Of a stretch of DNA of 64,000 nt, positions 16,448-24,156 are shown piece by piece; position 1 is the stretch's first letter, and each line of letters begins with the position of its first letter. Origin of the DNA: Merdimmobilis hominis. GTDB lineage: Bacteria; Bacillota; Clostridia; Oscillospirales; Ruminococcaceae. The stretch lies in contig NZ_JACJKY010000001.1 of the NCBI RefSeq assembly GCF_016901855.1, positions 124,001 through 188,000 of the forward strand, written 5' to 3'. Under the pieces are notes generated by a model. That model was not told the DNA's origin and made no database searches. It saw only the letters and a program-made list of their open reading frames with translations. The position numbers were made by a program, and so were the translations under genes.

Positions 16448-18115
16448 ATGCTTTGTGAACTGTTTATTGAAAATCTTGCCGTTATTGAGCAGACATCCAT
16501 TCAGTTAAGCGATGGATTAAACGTATTCACAGGTGAGACCGGTGCAGGAAAATCGATTGTGATTGATGCGCTTGGTGCTGTTTTGGGCAAACGAACCACA
16601 AGAGAGCTTGTTCGGCACGGTGCACCGCGCGCACAGATTACTGCTCGTTTTTCACAGCCGTCGGATGCTATCAAACAAAAACTTTCGGATGCAGGTATTT
16701 TGATTGAAGACGAAGACCTGATTATTTCGCGGGAAATTGCTGCGGATGGCAAAAGCACGGCGCGCATGATGGGCCGTCCGGTGACGATTTCGCTTTTGCG
16801 GGAAGTAGGAGACCTGCTGATTCATATTCACGGTCAGCATGACAGCCATGTACTTTTGGCACCGGAAAATCATCTGCGCATTCTCGATGATTTTGGTGAT
16901 TACGGCGCACTGCTCTCTGCGTATACAGAACAATATCGTTTAGTACTTTCGCTCAAACGTGAAATGAAACGGCTGACGATGAACGCGCAGGAAAAACAGC
17001 ATCAAATTTCGCTTTTGACAGAAACTGTGCAGGAGATTGAAGAAGCTGCATTGACGCCGAATGAGGACGAACAGCTTGAGCAGCTGCGCACCGAGATGCG
17101 AGCGAGTGAAAAAATCGCCAATGCACTGAATCAGGCATATACACTCATCAGCGGGGAAGGCGGTGCTGCGGAACTTGCATCGCGTGCTTCTCATGCGATG
17201 GAATCGGCGGCAGAGCTTTCACTTCGTACAGCGGAACTGTACGATCAAGTAGAACCCGCGGCAGAAACACTCTCCGCACTGGGTGAGTCGATCGGCGAAC
17301 TGCTCGAATCGATGTCATTTTATCCGGGACAGCTTGAGGAAGTGGAGGATCGGATCGATTTGATTCGGCGGCTCAAGCGGAAATATGATGTCGAATCTGT
17401 AGAAGCGCTTCTGCAAAAAAAGGAAAACGCCGCAAAACGTTTATCGGAAATGGAATCTTCCGATGAAATGTTATTGGAGATCAGCCAAAAGGCTTCGCAG
17501 GAATATCCGAAATTATTAAAACTTGCTGAAGAGTTAAGCGCAGCGCGCAGTAAAGCCGCTGATCGGTTCGTTGCTACGGTGTTGGAAGAGCTTGTATTTT
17601 TGGATATGCCGAATGTGCGGCTTGCGGTGGATTTAAAAACAGGAAAACCGGGTGCACATGGGCGCGACAGCGCGGAATTTTTGATTTCCACCAACGTCGG
17701 CGAACCGCCCAAGCCGATTGCGCGGATTGCATCCGGCGGCGAACTGTCACGCATTATGCTGGCGATCAAAAATACGCTGGCAGACCGCGACAAGATTCCG
17801 ACATTGATTTTTGATGAAATCGATACCGGTGTCAGCGGACGTGCCGCGCAGAAAATCGGATTGAAATTAAAGCAGGCATCGAAAAACAGACAGGTACTGT
17901 CTGTGACACATTCTGCGCAGATTGCCGCACTTGCAGATCACCAGTATTTAATTCGCAAAGAAACAGACGGCACACGCACCTTCACAAACGTGCATGAGCT
18001 TTCGGATGATGCGCGGATTGAAGAAGTTGCACGCATCATGTCGACCGATCAAATCACAGATCTGATGCGTTCCACTGCGGCGCAGATGATTGAGCAAGGC
18101 AAAAAAACACCTTGA
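16448..18115 (+). CDS. recN: DNA repair protein RecN
   Basis: A 555-residue SMC-like ATPase of double-strand-break repair. The Walker A TGETGAGKSIV is near residue 30. A coiled-coil middle follows, then the ABC signature region IASGGELSRIMLAIK and Walker B TLIFDEIDTGVSGRAAQKIG. The stop codon lies inside the -35 box of the downstream tyrS promoter, so recN ends exactly where the leader promoter starts. Confidence 0.96.
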   Translation: MLCELFIENLAVIEQTSIQLSDGLNVFTGETGAGKSIVIDALGAVLGKRTTRELVRHGAPRAQITARFSQPSDAIKQKLSDAGILIEDEDLIISREIAADGKSTARMMGRPVTISLLREVGDLLIHIHGQHDSHVLLAPENHLRILDDFGDYGALLSAYTEQYRLVLSLKREMKRLTMNAQEKQHQISLLTETVQEIEEAALTPNEDEQLEQLRTEMRASEKIANALNQAYTLISGEGGAAELASRASHAMESAAELSLRTAELYDQVEPAAETLSALGESIGELLESMSFYPGQLEEVEDRIDLIRRLKRKYDVESVEALLQKKENAAKRLSEMESSDEMLLEISQKASQEYPKLLKLAEELSAARSKAADRFVATVLEELVFLDMPNVRLAVDLKTGKPGAHGRDSAEFLISTNVGEPPKPIARIASGGELSRIMLAIKNTLADRDKIPTLIFDEIDTGVSGRAAQKIGLKLKQASKNRQVLSVTHSAQIAALADHQYLIRKETDGTRTFTNVHELSDDARIEEVARIMSTDQITDLMRSTAAQMIEQGKKTP

Positions 18116-18140
18116 CAAACAGAATGTTACACCGTATACT
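18112..18140 (+). promoter_or_regulatory. SigmaA promoter of the tyrS T-box leader
   Basis: Consensus -35 TTGACA (18112-18117), a 17-bp spacer and -10 TATACT (18135-18140). It overlaps the recN stop codon. Confidence 0.88.
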
Positions 18141-18146
18141 ATGATA

Positions 18147-18425
18147 AGAACAGCATTGATAAGAACAAGTAGCCATTTGCTTTTTCATACAGAGAGGATC
18201 CGGGTGGTGCAAGGATTTTGACGGGCAGATGTGTGAATACCTCTTTGAGCTGCGGGGAAAAAACACAATGGTTGGAGTAAGCCTCGCCGGGTGCGCCCGT
18301 TATTGCGTCAGTCTTTCGCTTTTTGGCGGCAGACGCTGAGGCCGTGTTTGTGAAAACACGGTAAACTGAGGTGGTAACGCGAAATATTCGCCCTCTGTCC
18401 TTTGATGGACGGAGGGCTTTTTTAT
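18147..18425 (+). promoter_or_regulatory. T-box leader (tRNA-Tyr sensing) with terminator, upstream of tyrS
   Basis: The leader has T-box stem I features (the GGTGG and AAGGATTTTGACGGG region), a candidate specifier codon TAC at 18238-18240, and the conserved AGGTGGTAACGCG element at 18369-18381. A terminator with a 10-bp stem (CCCTCTGTCC / GGACGGAGGG, 18391-18416) and a T-run follows. Uncharged tRNA-Tyr would pair with the specifier and the T-box bulge and let transcription enter tyrS. This explains the roughly 365-bp gap after recN. Confidence 0.93.
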
Positions 18426-18481
18426 TGCTCTTTGTCCGGATATCATACTAAATAACAAATGAAGGAAAGGAACAAACGCAA

Positions 18482-19705
18482 ATGACAGTATTTGAAGAAC
18501 TCAAACGCCGCGGCTTGATTGCGCAGGCAACCCATGAAGATTTGATTGAAGAACTTTTGAATCGTGAACCGGTCACATTTTACATTGGATTTGACGCAAC
18601 AGCAGACAGTCTGCACGTCGGTCACTTTTTGCAGCTGGTCGTCATGAAACACATGCAGAATGCAGGACACCGTCCGATCGCACTGCTTGGCACAGGTACT
18701 ACAATGATCGGCGACCCGACCGGTAAAACCGATATGCGCAAAATGCTCACAGAAGAAGAAATCGACCACAACGCAGAATGCTTCAGAAAACAGATGAGCC
18801 GATTCATTGACTTTTCTGACGGAAAAGCAATCATCGCACGAAACGGTGACTGGCTCAAGCACATGAACTACATTGAATTCCTGCGTGATGTCGGCGTACA
18901 TTTCTCGGTCAATAAAATGCTCACCGCAGAATGCTTTAAAAGCCGCTTAGAGCGCGGACTGAGCTTCCTTGAATTTAACTACATGCTGATGCAGAGCTAT
19001 GACTTTTTACATTTGAACCGCGAATTCGGCTGTAAGCTGGAGCTCGGCGGCGACGATCAGTGGAGCAATATTTTGGGCGGCGTGGATTTGGTACGCCGTG
19101 TCAATGATGAACAGGTATTCGGTATGACCTTCACATTGCTGACGACAAAAGAAGGCAAGAAGATGGGTAAAACCGAAAAAGGCGCACTGTGGCTTGATCC
19201 GGAGAAAACTTCTCCGTACGAGTTCTTCCAGTACTGGAGAAATGTTGCCGATGATGACGTCATCCGCTGCATGAAGCTTATCACATTCATTCCGATTGAA
19301 GAAATCGAGGCACTGGAGCATTTGAGCGGCCACGAGCTGAACCCGGTGAAAGAACGTCTGGCATTCGAAGTTACCAAAATGGTACACGGTGAGGAAGAGG
19401 CACAGAAAGCGCTGGATGCGGCAAGATCGCTGTTTACAAACAAAGCAGACAGTGCAGATATGCCGTCCACTACATTATGTGAAGCAGATGTACCGGCAGA
19501 GGGCATCGGTGTGCTGACACTGCTTGTAAAAGCAGGACTTGCACCGTCGAATGGTGAAGCAAGACGCCTGGTGCAGGGCGGCGGCATTTCGATTGACGAT
19601 CAGAAAGTTTCCGATCCGAAACAAACCGTCGACGCACAGACACTTAAAAACGGTATTATCATCAAAAAAGGCAAGAAAGTGTACCATAAAGTAACACTCG
19701 GCTGA
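18482..19705 (+). CDS. tyrS: Tyrosyl-tRNA synthetase
   Basis: A 407-residue class I synthetase. The HIGH-type motif is HVGH (residues 45-48) and the KMSKS loop appears as KMGKT (about 227-231), within [17 protein letters not shown]-terminal S4 RNA-binding domain ([22 protein letters not shown]) completes it. It is preceded by a tyrosine T-box, and a strong terminator follows at 19730. Confidence 0.97.
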   Translation: MTVFEELKRRGLIAQATHEDLIEELLNREPVTFYIGFDATADSLHVGHFLQLVVMKHMQNAGHRPIALLGTGTTMIGDPTGKTDMRKMLTEEEIDHNAECFRKQMSRFIDFSDGKAIIARNGDWLKHMNYIEFLRDVGVHFSVNKMLTAECFKSRLERGLSFLEFNYMLMQSYDFLHLNREFGCKLELGGDDQWSNILGGVDLVRRVNDEQVFGMTFTLLTTKEGKKMGKTEKGALWLDPEKTSPYEFFQYWRNVADDDVIRCMKLITFIPIEEIEALEHLSGHELNPVKERLAFEVTKMVHGEEEAQKALDAARSLFTNKADSADMPSTTLCEADVPAEGIGVLTLLVKAGLAPSNGEARRLVQGGGISIDDQKVSDPKQTVDAQTLKNGIIIKKGKKVYHKVTLG

Positions 19706-19729
19706 TTTGATTGAATCTCATATGAAAAA

Positions 19730-19775
19730 AATAAATAGGAAGAACAAAAAAATTTGTTCTTCCTATTTATTTTTG
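19730..19775 (+). terminator. Terminator of tyrS
   Basis: A perfect 19-bp inverted repeat with a 4-nt AAAA loop, with A-runs before and T-runs after. It can act in both directions. Confidence 0.9.
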
Positions 19776-19834
19776 CGTCAAAATTGCTATAATAAAAGAA
19801 GAAATCATATTTTATTAAAAGAGGTGCAAATGCA

Positions 19835-20242
19835 ATGGATAAAACACAAATGCAGGAACGCTTAAATTTCTTGGTTGAAAAGATTTCACGTCAGGCAGAT
19901 GAAGTCAAAGATTCTGCAAAACGTCAATACGAATTGTCCGCAATGAAAGCGAAAGTGATCAAACTTCAGCTTTCACTGAAAAAAGATTTCGAAGAAGCCG
20001 GCCGCTATATCTACCTGCAGTGCGCAGAAGAGGATACAGAAGTTGCATCCGAATATGCAGATTGCGTGATGGAAGTATTTTCGGAAATTGATGCGAAAAT
20101 CTCCATGATCAATGAACTGCGTCAGCGAATTGAGGGAAACGACGTCACACCGATGGAGGAAGTGTTCCCGATTGACTTTTTTGAAGAAGAAGAGGACGCG
20201 GACGAGCAGGAAGAAGACAAGAAAGAAGAGAACCTTGAATGA
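19835..20242 (+). CDS. Hypothetical coiled-coil protein with acidic tail
   Basis: I do not recognise a family. The 135-residue product is predicted helical throughout (QERLNFLVEKISRQADEVKD; KAKVIKLQLSLKKDFEEAGRYIYLQC). It ends in a strongly acidic tail, FFEEEEDADEQEEDKKEE. There is no membrane segment or signal peptide. RBS GAGGTG is present, and it overlaps the following membrane-protein gene by four bases, so the two are co-translated. A TATAAT at 19788 may be the promoter. A scaffold or partner of the membrane protein is possible but unproven. Confidence 0.75.
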   Translation: MDKTQMQERLNFLVEKISRQADEVKDSAKRQYELSAMKAKVIKLQLSLKKDFEEAGRYIYLQCAEEDTEVASEYADCVMEVFSEIDAKISMINELRQRIEGNDVTPMEEVFPIDFFEEEEDADEQEEDKKEENLE

Positions 20243-20775
20243 GAGCACGCTTTCTTTCGGTTCTTTCATTTGTCGCCGGTATCTTGTTCTGTTTTGGTGC
20301 AGTGATTGTATTGCTGAATGGATTCGGCGCACAAAGTGTTGTCATCGCAGTCAGCGCACTTGTATCTTTATTTGCAAGCGCGTGTTTTCTGGTGCAGTAT
20401 TTCTTTGCAAAAGGAGAGATTCTGCGCGGCGGATGGACAGTTTGGTCAATTGCATTGTATGCGGTTACAGGCGTTTTGCTGTTTGGCTGCATATCTTCGC
20501 CATTGATGCGTGCAGCTGACCTTATTGCTGCGTTTTCCGTCTTTTTGGGCATTAACCGGATTTCTGCCTTTTTACAGCTGAAAAAGCAATCAAGCCAGAA
20601 AAATTGGGCTTCTCTGCTGCTTGGTGTACTGAGTGCACTCGCCGGAGGTATTTATTTTTTCCTGCCGGTCTTTGCAGGATATTTGCTCGATTTCTTTATC
20701 GCATTGTTTTTGATTCTGGAAGGAATTTATTGCGGGTCGATCTGGCTTTTTGCAGAGCGTGAGAAAAATGCGTAA
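20239..20775 (+). CDS. HdeD-like (DUF308) membrane protein
   Basis: A 178-residue protein with six hydrophobic segments in three pairs (starting near 5, 33, 67, 90, 121 and 143). This matches the HdeD/DUF308 layout of repeated helix hairpins. FLGINRISAFLQLKKQ and FIALFLILEGIYCG are family-like. The function is unknown; HdeD is acid-stress related in Escherichia coli. It is translationally coupled to the acidic coiled-coil gene. Confidence 0.6.
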   Translation: MRARFLSVLSFVAGILFCFGAVIVLLNGFGAQSVVIAVSALVSLFASACFLVQYFFAKGEILRGGWTVWSIALYAVTGVLLFGCISSPLMRAADLIAAFSVFLGINRISAFLQLKKQSSQKNWASLLLGVLSALAGGIYFFLPVFAGYLLDFFIALFLILEGIYCGSIWLFAEREKNA

Positions 20776-20824
20776 ATGCATTTTTATATGATTGAGAAGA
20801 AGATAAAAAAAGGGGATTATTGAC

Positions 20825-21892
20825 ATGGCAATTTCCAAAGAAAAACCATTTGTCGGCTTTCATACACGACTTGCCGACCATCAGGCAGTTGGAAAATTTA
20901 TCGATCTGATCGAAAATGATCTGGCGCCGCTTGAATTTAACGCTGTGATTGTGGAATTAAACCCGGGATATACATACCGCTGTTTCCCGGAATATTCGAC
21001 AGGCACTGTCACTTATGAGGATTTACAGCGGATCGCTGCTGTCTGCCGTGAACATGGAATAAAACCGATTCCGCTTGTACAGTGTTTAAGCCATCAGTCG
21101 GATTTCGGCGGCGGACCGTGGCCGCTTCTGCGGGATCATCCGGAATTTTCGGAGACAAAACGCCTGCCTGACGATGCGGAATGGCCGGATATTTATGTGT
21201 ACAGCTGGTGCGCATCCAACGATAAAATCTATGATTATGTATTCCCGATGATGGATGAAATCATCGAAGCGTTTGATGCGGATGTTGTCCATGTCGGCAT
21301 GGATGAGGTGTTTGACATTGGTGAAGAAACCTGTGAACGCTGTGCCGGAAAAGATAAAGCTGCATTGTTTGCACGCACGGTTAAAATTCTGCACGATCAC
21401 TTGGCTGAAAAGGGCATTGAAATGATGATGTGGGGTGACCGGCTGCTGGATGCCAAAAAGCTTGGCTATAACATGTGGGAAGCGGACCGTTTCGGCACCT
21501 ATCCTGCATTTGACCGCACCGATGAAGTTACACGTGACATCATTATTACTGACTGGCATTATGAGCGTACTGCTTTTGATTTTCCGTCGATTGAACAGTT
21601 TATGAAAGGCGGATTCACCGTTTTGCCTTCACTGGGCTGTGATGTTGCGCAGTGCAAAGATTTTTGGAAATACTGCCTTGAATACATTTATCTCGGAAAG
21701 AAAAATCATTGGCCAGGACGCGTCGGCGGTATTTTGTTTACACAGTGGACACCGCTTACCTGCGAAATTATTGAACGGATTCAAGCGGGAATGCGTGGTA
21801 CCGCAGGCGAATACACCGGACCGTTCGATCCGGCAAAAGTCGGTGAAACAATCGTTGAAATTGAACCGCGCGCAAAATATTTAAGAAAATGA
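20825..21892 (+). CDS. GH20-like beta-N-acetylhexosaminidase catalytic domain, cytoplasmic
   Basis: A 355-residue TIM-barrel protein. The GH20-type active-site pair Asp-Glu is in HVGMDEVF (residues 156-163), preceded by beta-strand blocks (AVIVELNPGYTY, GIKPIPLVQCL) and followed by EMMMWGDRLL and ITDWHYE. It lacks the usual N-terminal GH20 domain and has no signal peptide, so it would act on imported sugars, perhaps muropeptide or mucin GlcNAc/GalNAc fragments. Monocistronic, with a terminator just after it. Substrate is inferred. Confidence 0.75.
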   Translation: MAISKEKPFVGFHTRLADHQAVGKFIDLIENDLAPLEFNAVIVELNPGYTYRCFPEYSTGTVTYEDLQRIAAVCREHGIKPIPLVQCLSHQSDFGGGPWPLLRDHPEFSETKRLPDDAEWPDIYVYSWCASNDKIYDYVFPMMDEIIEAFDADVVHVGMDEVFDIGEETCERCAGKDKAALFARTVKILHDHLAEKGIEMMMWGDRLLDAKKLGYNMWEADRFGTYPAFDRTDEVTRDIIITDWHYERTAFDFPSIEQFMKGGFTVLPSLGCDVAQCKDFWKYCLEYIYLGKKNHWPGRVGGILFTQWTPLTCEIIERIQAGMRGTAGEYTGPFDPAKVGETIVEIEPRAKYLRK

Positions 21893-21903
21893 GTATTTTT
21901 TTA

Positions 21904-21938
21904 TTTCTCTGTGCATTTTCTGCACAGAGAAATTTTTT
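21904..21938 (+). terminator. Terminator of the GH20-like gene
   Basis: A perfect 12-bp stem TTTCTCTGTGCA / TGCACAGAGAAA with a 5-nt loop and six T. Confidence 0.92.
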
Positions 21939-21970
21939 GCCCTCAACAAGAACAAATGTTTTATTTTTGC

Positions 21971-21999
21971 TTGACAAACCGTTATAAGCGGCGTATAAT
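21971..21999 (+). promoter_or_regulatory. Consensus sigmaA promoter of the small membrane-protein gene
   Basis: Perfect TTGACA (21971-21976), a 17-bp spacer and perfect TATAAT (21994-21999). Such a strong promoter usually implies a repressor; an operator-like site follows at 22014. Confidence 0.9.
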
Positions 22000-22013
22000 A
22001 ATCTCAAAAGAAA

Positions 22014-22027
22014 CGAACGTTTGTTTT
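22014..22027 (+). promoter_or_regulatory. LexA-like (SOS) operator candidate
   Basis: CGAACGTTTGTTTT fits the Gram-positive SOS box pattern CGAAC-N4-GTTYG with a full left half and three of five bases in the right half. It covers about +8 to +21 of the predicted transcript, a position suited to repression. No lexA gene is in the window. Confidence 0.5.
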
Positions 22028-22044
22028 AAAAGGAGGCATTGTGT

Positions 22045-22236
22045 ATGGAGATTTTATTAGCTGGTGTTCTGGCGATTTATATTATTCTTGAGCTTTGCAA
22101 AAAAGTGGATGCACGTGATCAAATGGAGCAGTGCCAAAAGGAAAAACAGCATCGATCACCGGTATGTGAAAAGAAACCGCAATTTGTCATGTATTCTCGT
22201 TGTCCGTTGCCGCATACACCGGATTCTGCGGCATAA
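22045..22236 (+). CDS. Small single-pass membrane protein, candidate SOS-induced
   Basis: A 63-residue protein with one N-terminal membrane helix (MEILLAGVLAIYIILELCKK) and a basic, Cys-containing cytoplasmic tail. No family is recognised. AGGAGG (22031-22036) is 8 nt before ATG 22045; a TTG two codons upstream is less likely. It has its own perfect promoter, a LexA-like box and its own terminator. Size and topology resemble SOS-induced division inhibitors such as YneA or SidA, but no sequence similarity can be claimed. Confidence 0.65.
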   Translation: MEILLAGVLAIYIILELCKKVDARDQMEQCQKEKQHRSPVCEKKPQFVMYSRCPLPHTPDSAA

Positions 22237-22241
22237 AAAAA

Positions 22242-22269
22242 GCACAGAAAACAATTTGTTTTTCTGTGC
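22242..22269. terminator. Bidirectional terminator between convergent genes
   Basis: The stem GCACAGAAAA / TTTTCTGTGC is flanked by A- and T-runs. It ends the small membrane-protein gene on plus and yfcE on minus. Confidence 0.85.
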
Positions 22270-22278
22270 AGGATATTT

Positions 22279-22824
22279 TTACAGCTGACAAACACGATAA
22301 GGTGTTCCGCTTTCCAAGTCTTTAAATGTAACGGTATCATCTTCAAGAATGATATAGCTGTGGAGGCTTGATTCTTTTGGGATAGACACGGAACCGGGAT
22401 TGATGTAGGTGATTCCGTTTGCCTGTTCAAACGCAGGAACATGCGTGTGACCATGGAGCAGCACATCTCCCTCGCAAAGCGGCGGAAGATTCGAAAGGTT
22501 GAATACATGTCCGTGTGTCGCAAAAATGGTATGTGTCTGTGTCCACAAAAGCATGCTGTCGGATAAAACAGGAAACTGCAGCACCATCTGATCCACTTCC
22601 GTGTCACAGTTTCCGCGAACACACAACAGCTTGTCTTTGTGTTCATTGAGCATTGTAATGACTTGTTTTGGTGCATATTCGAGCGGCAGATCGTTGCGTG
22701 GACCATGATACAAAATATCACCAAGCAGCACAAGGCGATCTGCGTGTTCTTTTGAAAAAGCATCTAACATCAAACGGCAGTAATGTGCGGAACCGTGAAT
22801 ATCCGATGCGATCATCAATTTCAT
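22279..22824 (-). CDS. yfcE: YfcE/MJ0936-type metallophosphoesterase
   Basis: A 181-residue calcineurin-like phosphodiesterase. The metal-binding motifs are all present: SDIHG (near residue 7), GDILYHGPRN, VRGNCD, THGH and LLHGHTHVP. YfcE-type enzymes cleave phosphodiesters; the physiological substrate is unknown. Start ATG 22824 has AAGGAG upstream on the minus strand. A sigmaA promoter lies at 22857-22885. Confidence 0.92.
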   Translation of the reverse strand: MKLMIASDIHGSAHYCRLMLDAFSKEHADRLVLLGDILYHGPRNDLPLEYAPKQVITMLNEHKDKLLCVRGNCDTEVDQMVLQFPVLSDSMLLWTQTHTIFATHGHVFNLSNLPPLCEGDVLLHGHTHVPAFEQANGITYINPGSVSIPKESSLHSYIILEDDTVTFKDLESGTPYRVCQL

Positions 22825-22856
22825 AAGGAAACTCCTTTGCGCAATAGAATATTGAT

Positions 22857-22885
22857 ACTATAGCATATTTTTTGAGCTTTCGCAA
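22857..22885 (-). promoter_or_regulatory. SigmaA promoter of yfcE
   Basis: The minus strand has -35 TTGCGA (22880-22885), a 17-bp spacer and -10 TATAGT (22857-22862). Confidence 0.7.
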
Positions 22886-22914
22886 GCATTTTGGAAACGA
22901 TTGCAAAATGCTTG
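22883..22914. repeat. Perfect 11-bp inverted repeat between divergent promoters (operator candidate)
   Basis: CAAGCATTTTG (22883-22893) and CAAAATGCTTG (22904-22914) form a perfect dyad with a 10-bp spacer. The left arm touches the yfcE -35 box and the right arm overlaps the tRNA-Pro TTGACA. No T-run follows, so it looks like a protein-binding site rather than a terminator. Confidence 0.6.
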
Positions 22915-22940
22915 ACAAATTCATTCCGTTTTAGTATAAT
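22912..22940 (+). promoter_or_regulatory. SigmaA promoter of tRNA-Pro
   Basis: Perfect TTGACA (22912-22917), a 17-bp spacer and perfect TATAAT (22935-22940), 9 bp before the tRNA. Confidence 0.9.
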
Positions 22941-22949
22941 AACATCGTT

Positions 22950-23025
22950 CGGGGTATGGCGCAGCTGGTAGCGCGCTTGACTGGGGGTCAAGAGGCCGCG
23001 TGTTCAAGTCACGTTACTCCGACCA
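22950..23025 (+). tRNA. tRNA-Pro (anticodon GGG)
   Basis: A 76-nt cloverleaf with acceptor CGGGGTA / TACTCCG (one G-T pair), discriminator A and encoded CCA. The D-arm is GCGCAGCTGGTAGCGC, the anticodon loop CTGGGGG sits in a CTTGA/TCAAG stem, and the T-arm contains GTTCAAGTC. Confidence 0.95.
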
Positions 23026-23030
23026 GTGTG

Positions 23031-23068
23031 ACGCTGGACCCATTTTATTTCGGGTTCAGCGTTATTTT
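23031..23068 (+). terminator. Terminator of tRNA-Pro
   Basis: An 11-bp stem (ACGCTGGACCC / GGGTTCAGCGT, one G-T pair) followed by TATTTTTG. The roughly 100 bp after it hold no gene. Confidence 0.85.
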
Positions 23069-23170
23069 TGTTTCTTCGGCCGATTCGCTCGACATTTTTT
23101 AGTCCTCAAAAACAAGGAAAAGCTTGGAGTCAAATGTGCTCCAAACGTTCTGTATTTTATCTAAAACACC

Positions 23171-23209
23171 AAAAAGAGTCCAAACGCAATTCACGTTTGG
23201 ACTCTTTTT
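23171..23209 (-). terminator. Terminator of ppa
   Basis: A perfect 16-bp inverted repeat (AAAAAGAGTCCAAACG and its complement) with a 7-nt loop. On the minus strand it follows the ppa stop by 22 bp. Confidence 0.92.
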
Positions 23210-23231
23210 CTTTCATAAAATATATTCTTAC

Positions 23232-23765
23232 TTATTTACAGAACTTTTCAATGTAAGCGTTGCGGCATTTTTCGATGATTTCACGTGCTGTTTCAGCACC
23301 GCAAACATCATTAACGACCGTTTCTTTCTGCTCAAGTGTTTTGTAAATCGTAAAGAAGTGGCTCATTTCACTGAAGATGTGAGAAGGAAGCTCGGAAATA
23401 TCATGATAGTTATTGTATGTTGGGTCCTCAAACGGGATAGCGATAATTTTCTCATCCAGTTTTCCGGAATCGAGCATGGTAATAACACCAATCGGATAAC
23501 ACCGCACCAAGCTCAGCGGATGAATTTTCTCACTGCACAGAACGAGAACGTCCAGCGGATCGCCGTCGTCTGCATAGGTGCGGGGAATCAAGCCATAGTT
23601 TGCGGGATAATGTGTCGATGTGTATAAAATACGATCCAAAATGATATGTCCGGTTTCCTTATCCAATTCGTACTTGTTCTTTGATCCTTTTTCAATCTCA
23701 ATGACTGCGATAAAATCATCCGGATTGATACGTGACGGACTCAAATCATGCCAAATGTTCGACAT
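23232..23765 (-). CDS. ppa: Inorganic pyrophosphatase (family I)
   Basis: A 177-residue soluble enzyme that hydrolyses pyrophosphate. The family I active site is visible: EIEKGSKNKYELDKETG, HYPANYGLIPRTYADDGDPLDVLVL. ATG 23765 is chosen because AAAAAAGGAG lies about 7 nt upstream on the minus strand; a longer upstream frame is not supported. Monocistronic with its own terminator. Confidence 0.95.
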   Translation of the reverse strand: MSNIWHDLSPSRINPDDFIAVIEIEKGSKNKYELDKETGHIILDRILYTSTHYPANYGLIPRTYADDGDPLDVLVLCSEKIHPLSLVRCYPIGVITMLDSGKLDEKIIAIPFEDPTYNNYHDISELPSHIFSEMSHFFTIYKTLEQKETVVNDVCGAETAREIIEKCRNAYIEKFCK

Positions 23766-23841
23766 AAACAACACTCCTTTTTTGTGTTTTCCTCTTTTAT
23801 GTTTCTTTTCTTCCAGTATCATTATATACGATATCAATGAA

Positions 23842-23881
23842 AAAAAGCAATCAAAAAACAACTGTTTTCTGATTGCTTTTT
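23842..23881 (-). terminator. Terminator of the ylbJ operon
   Basis: An 18-bp imperfect stem (AAAAAGCAATCA / TGATTGCTTTTT core) with A- and T-runs on both sides, located between ppa and the small Cys gene. Confidence 0.8.
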
Positions 23882-23940
23882 ATTTTTCAGCAGAAATAGA
23901 TAAGACAAGCTCGTTTGTTTTTGCGGCACATAAACATTTA

Positions 23941-24156
23941 TCACAAAGAAAATTCCTGTGTATCGTAGAGTTCAAGTGCACGTGCCGGTTTCGGAATGCG
24001 CTTTAACGGATCATATGAAAACTTATGACACGATTCATAGGGCGGACAAACACCGCGATGTACACATAAAACGGTTTCGCCGTCGGCAGACAAGCGTCCC
24101 AATTCACAATATTGACAAGCAGGAGAAATGCTTTTTCCAAACAGCGCACATTTCAT
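23941..24156 (-). CDS. Small Cys-containing protein of unknown function, coupled to ylbJ
   Basis: A 71-residue soluble protein with six cysteines, including ACQYC and two further spaced Cys (CVHRGVC), suggesting metal binding. The rest is basic and Pro-rich (PLKRIPKPARALELYD). I do not recognise a named family. ATG 24156 overlaps the ylbJ stop (ATGA), so both are translated together, and a sporulation role is possible by association. Confidence 0.7.
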   Translation of the reverse strand: MKCALFGKSISPACQYCELGRLSADGETVLCVHRGVCPPYESCHKFSYDPLKRIPKPARALELYDTQEFSL

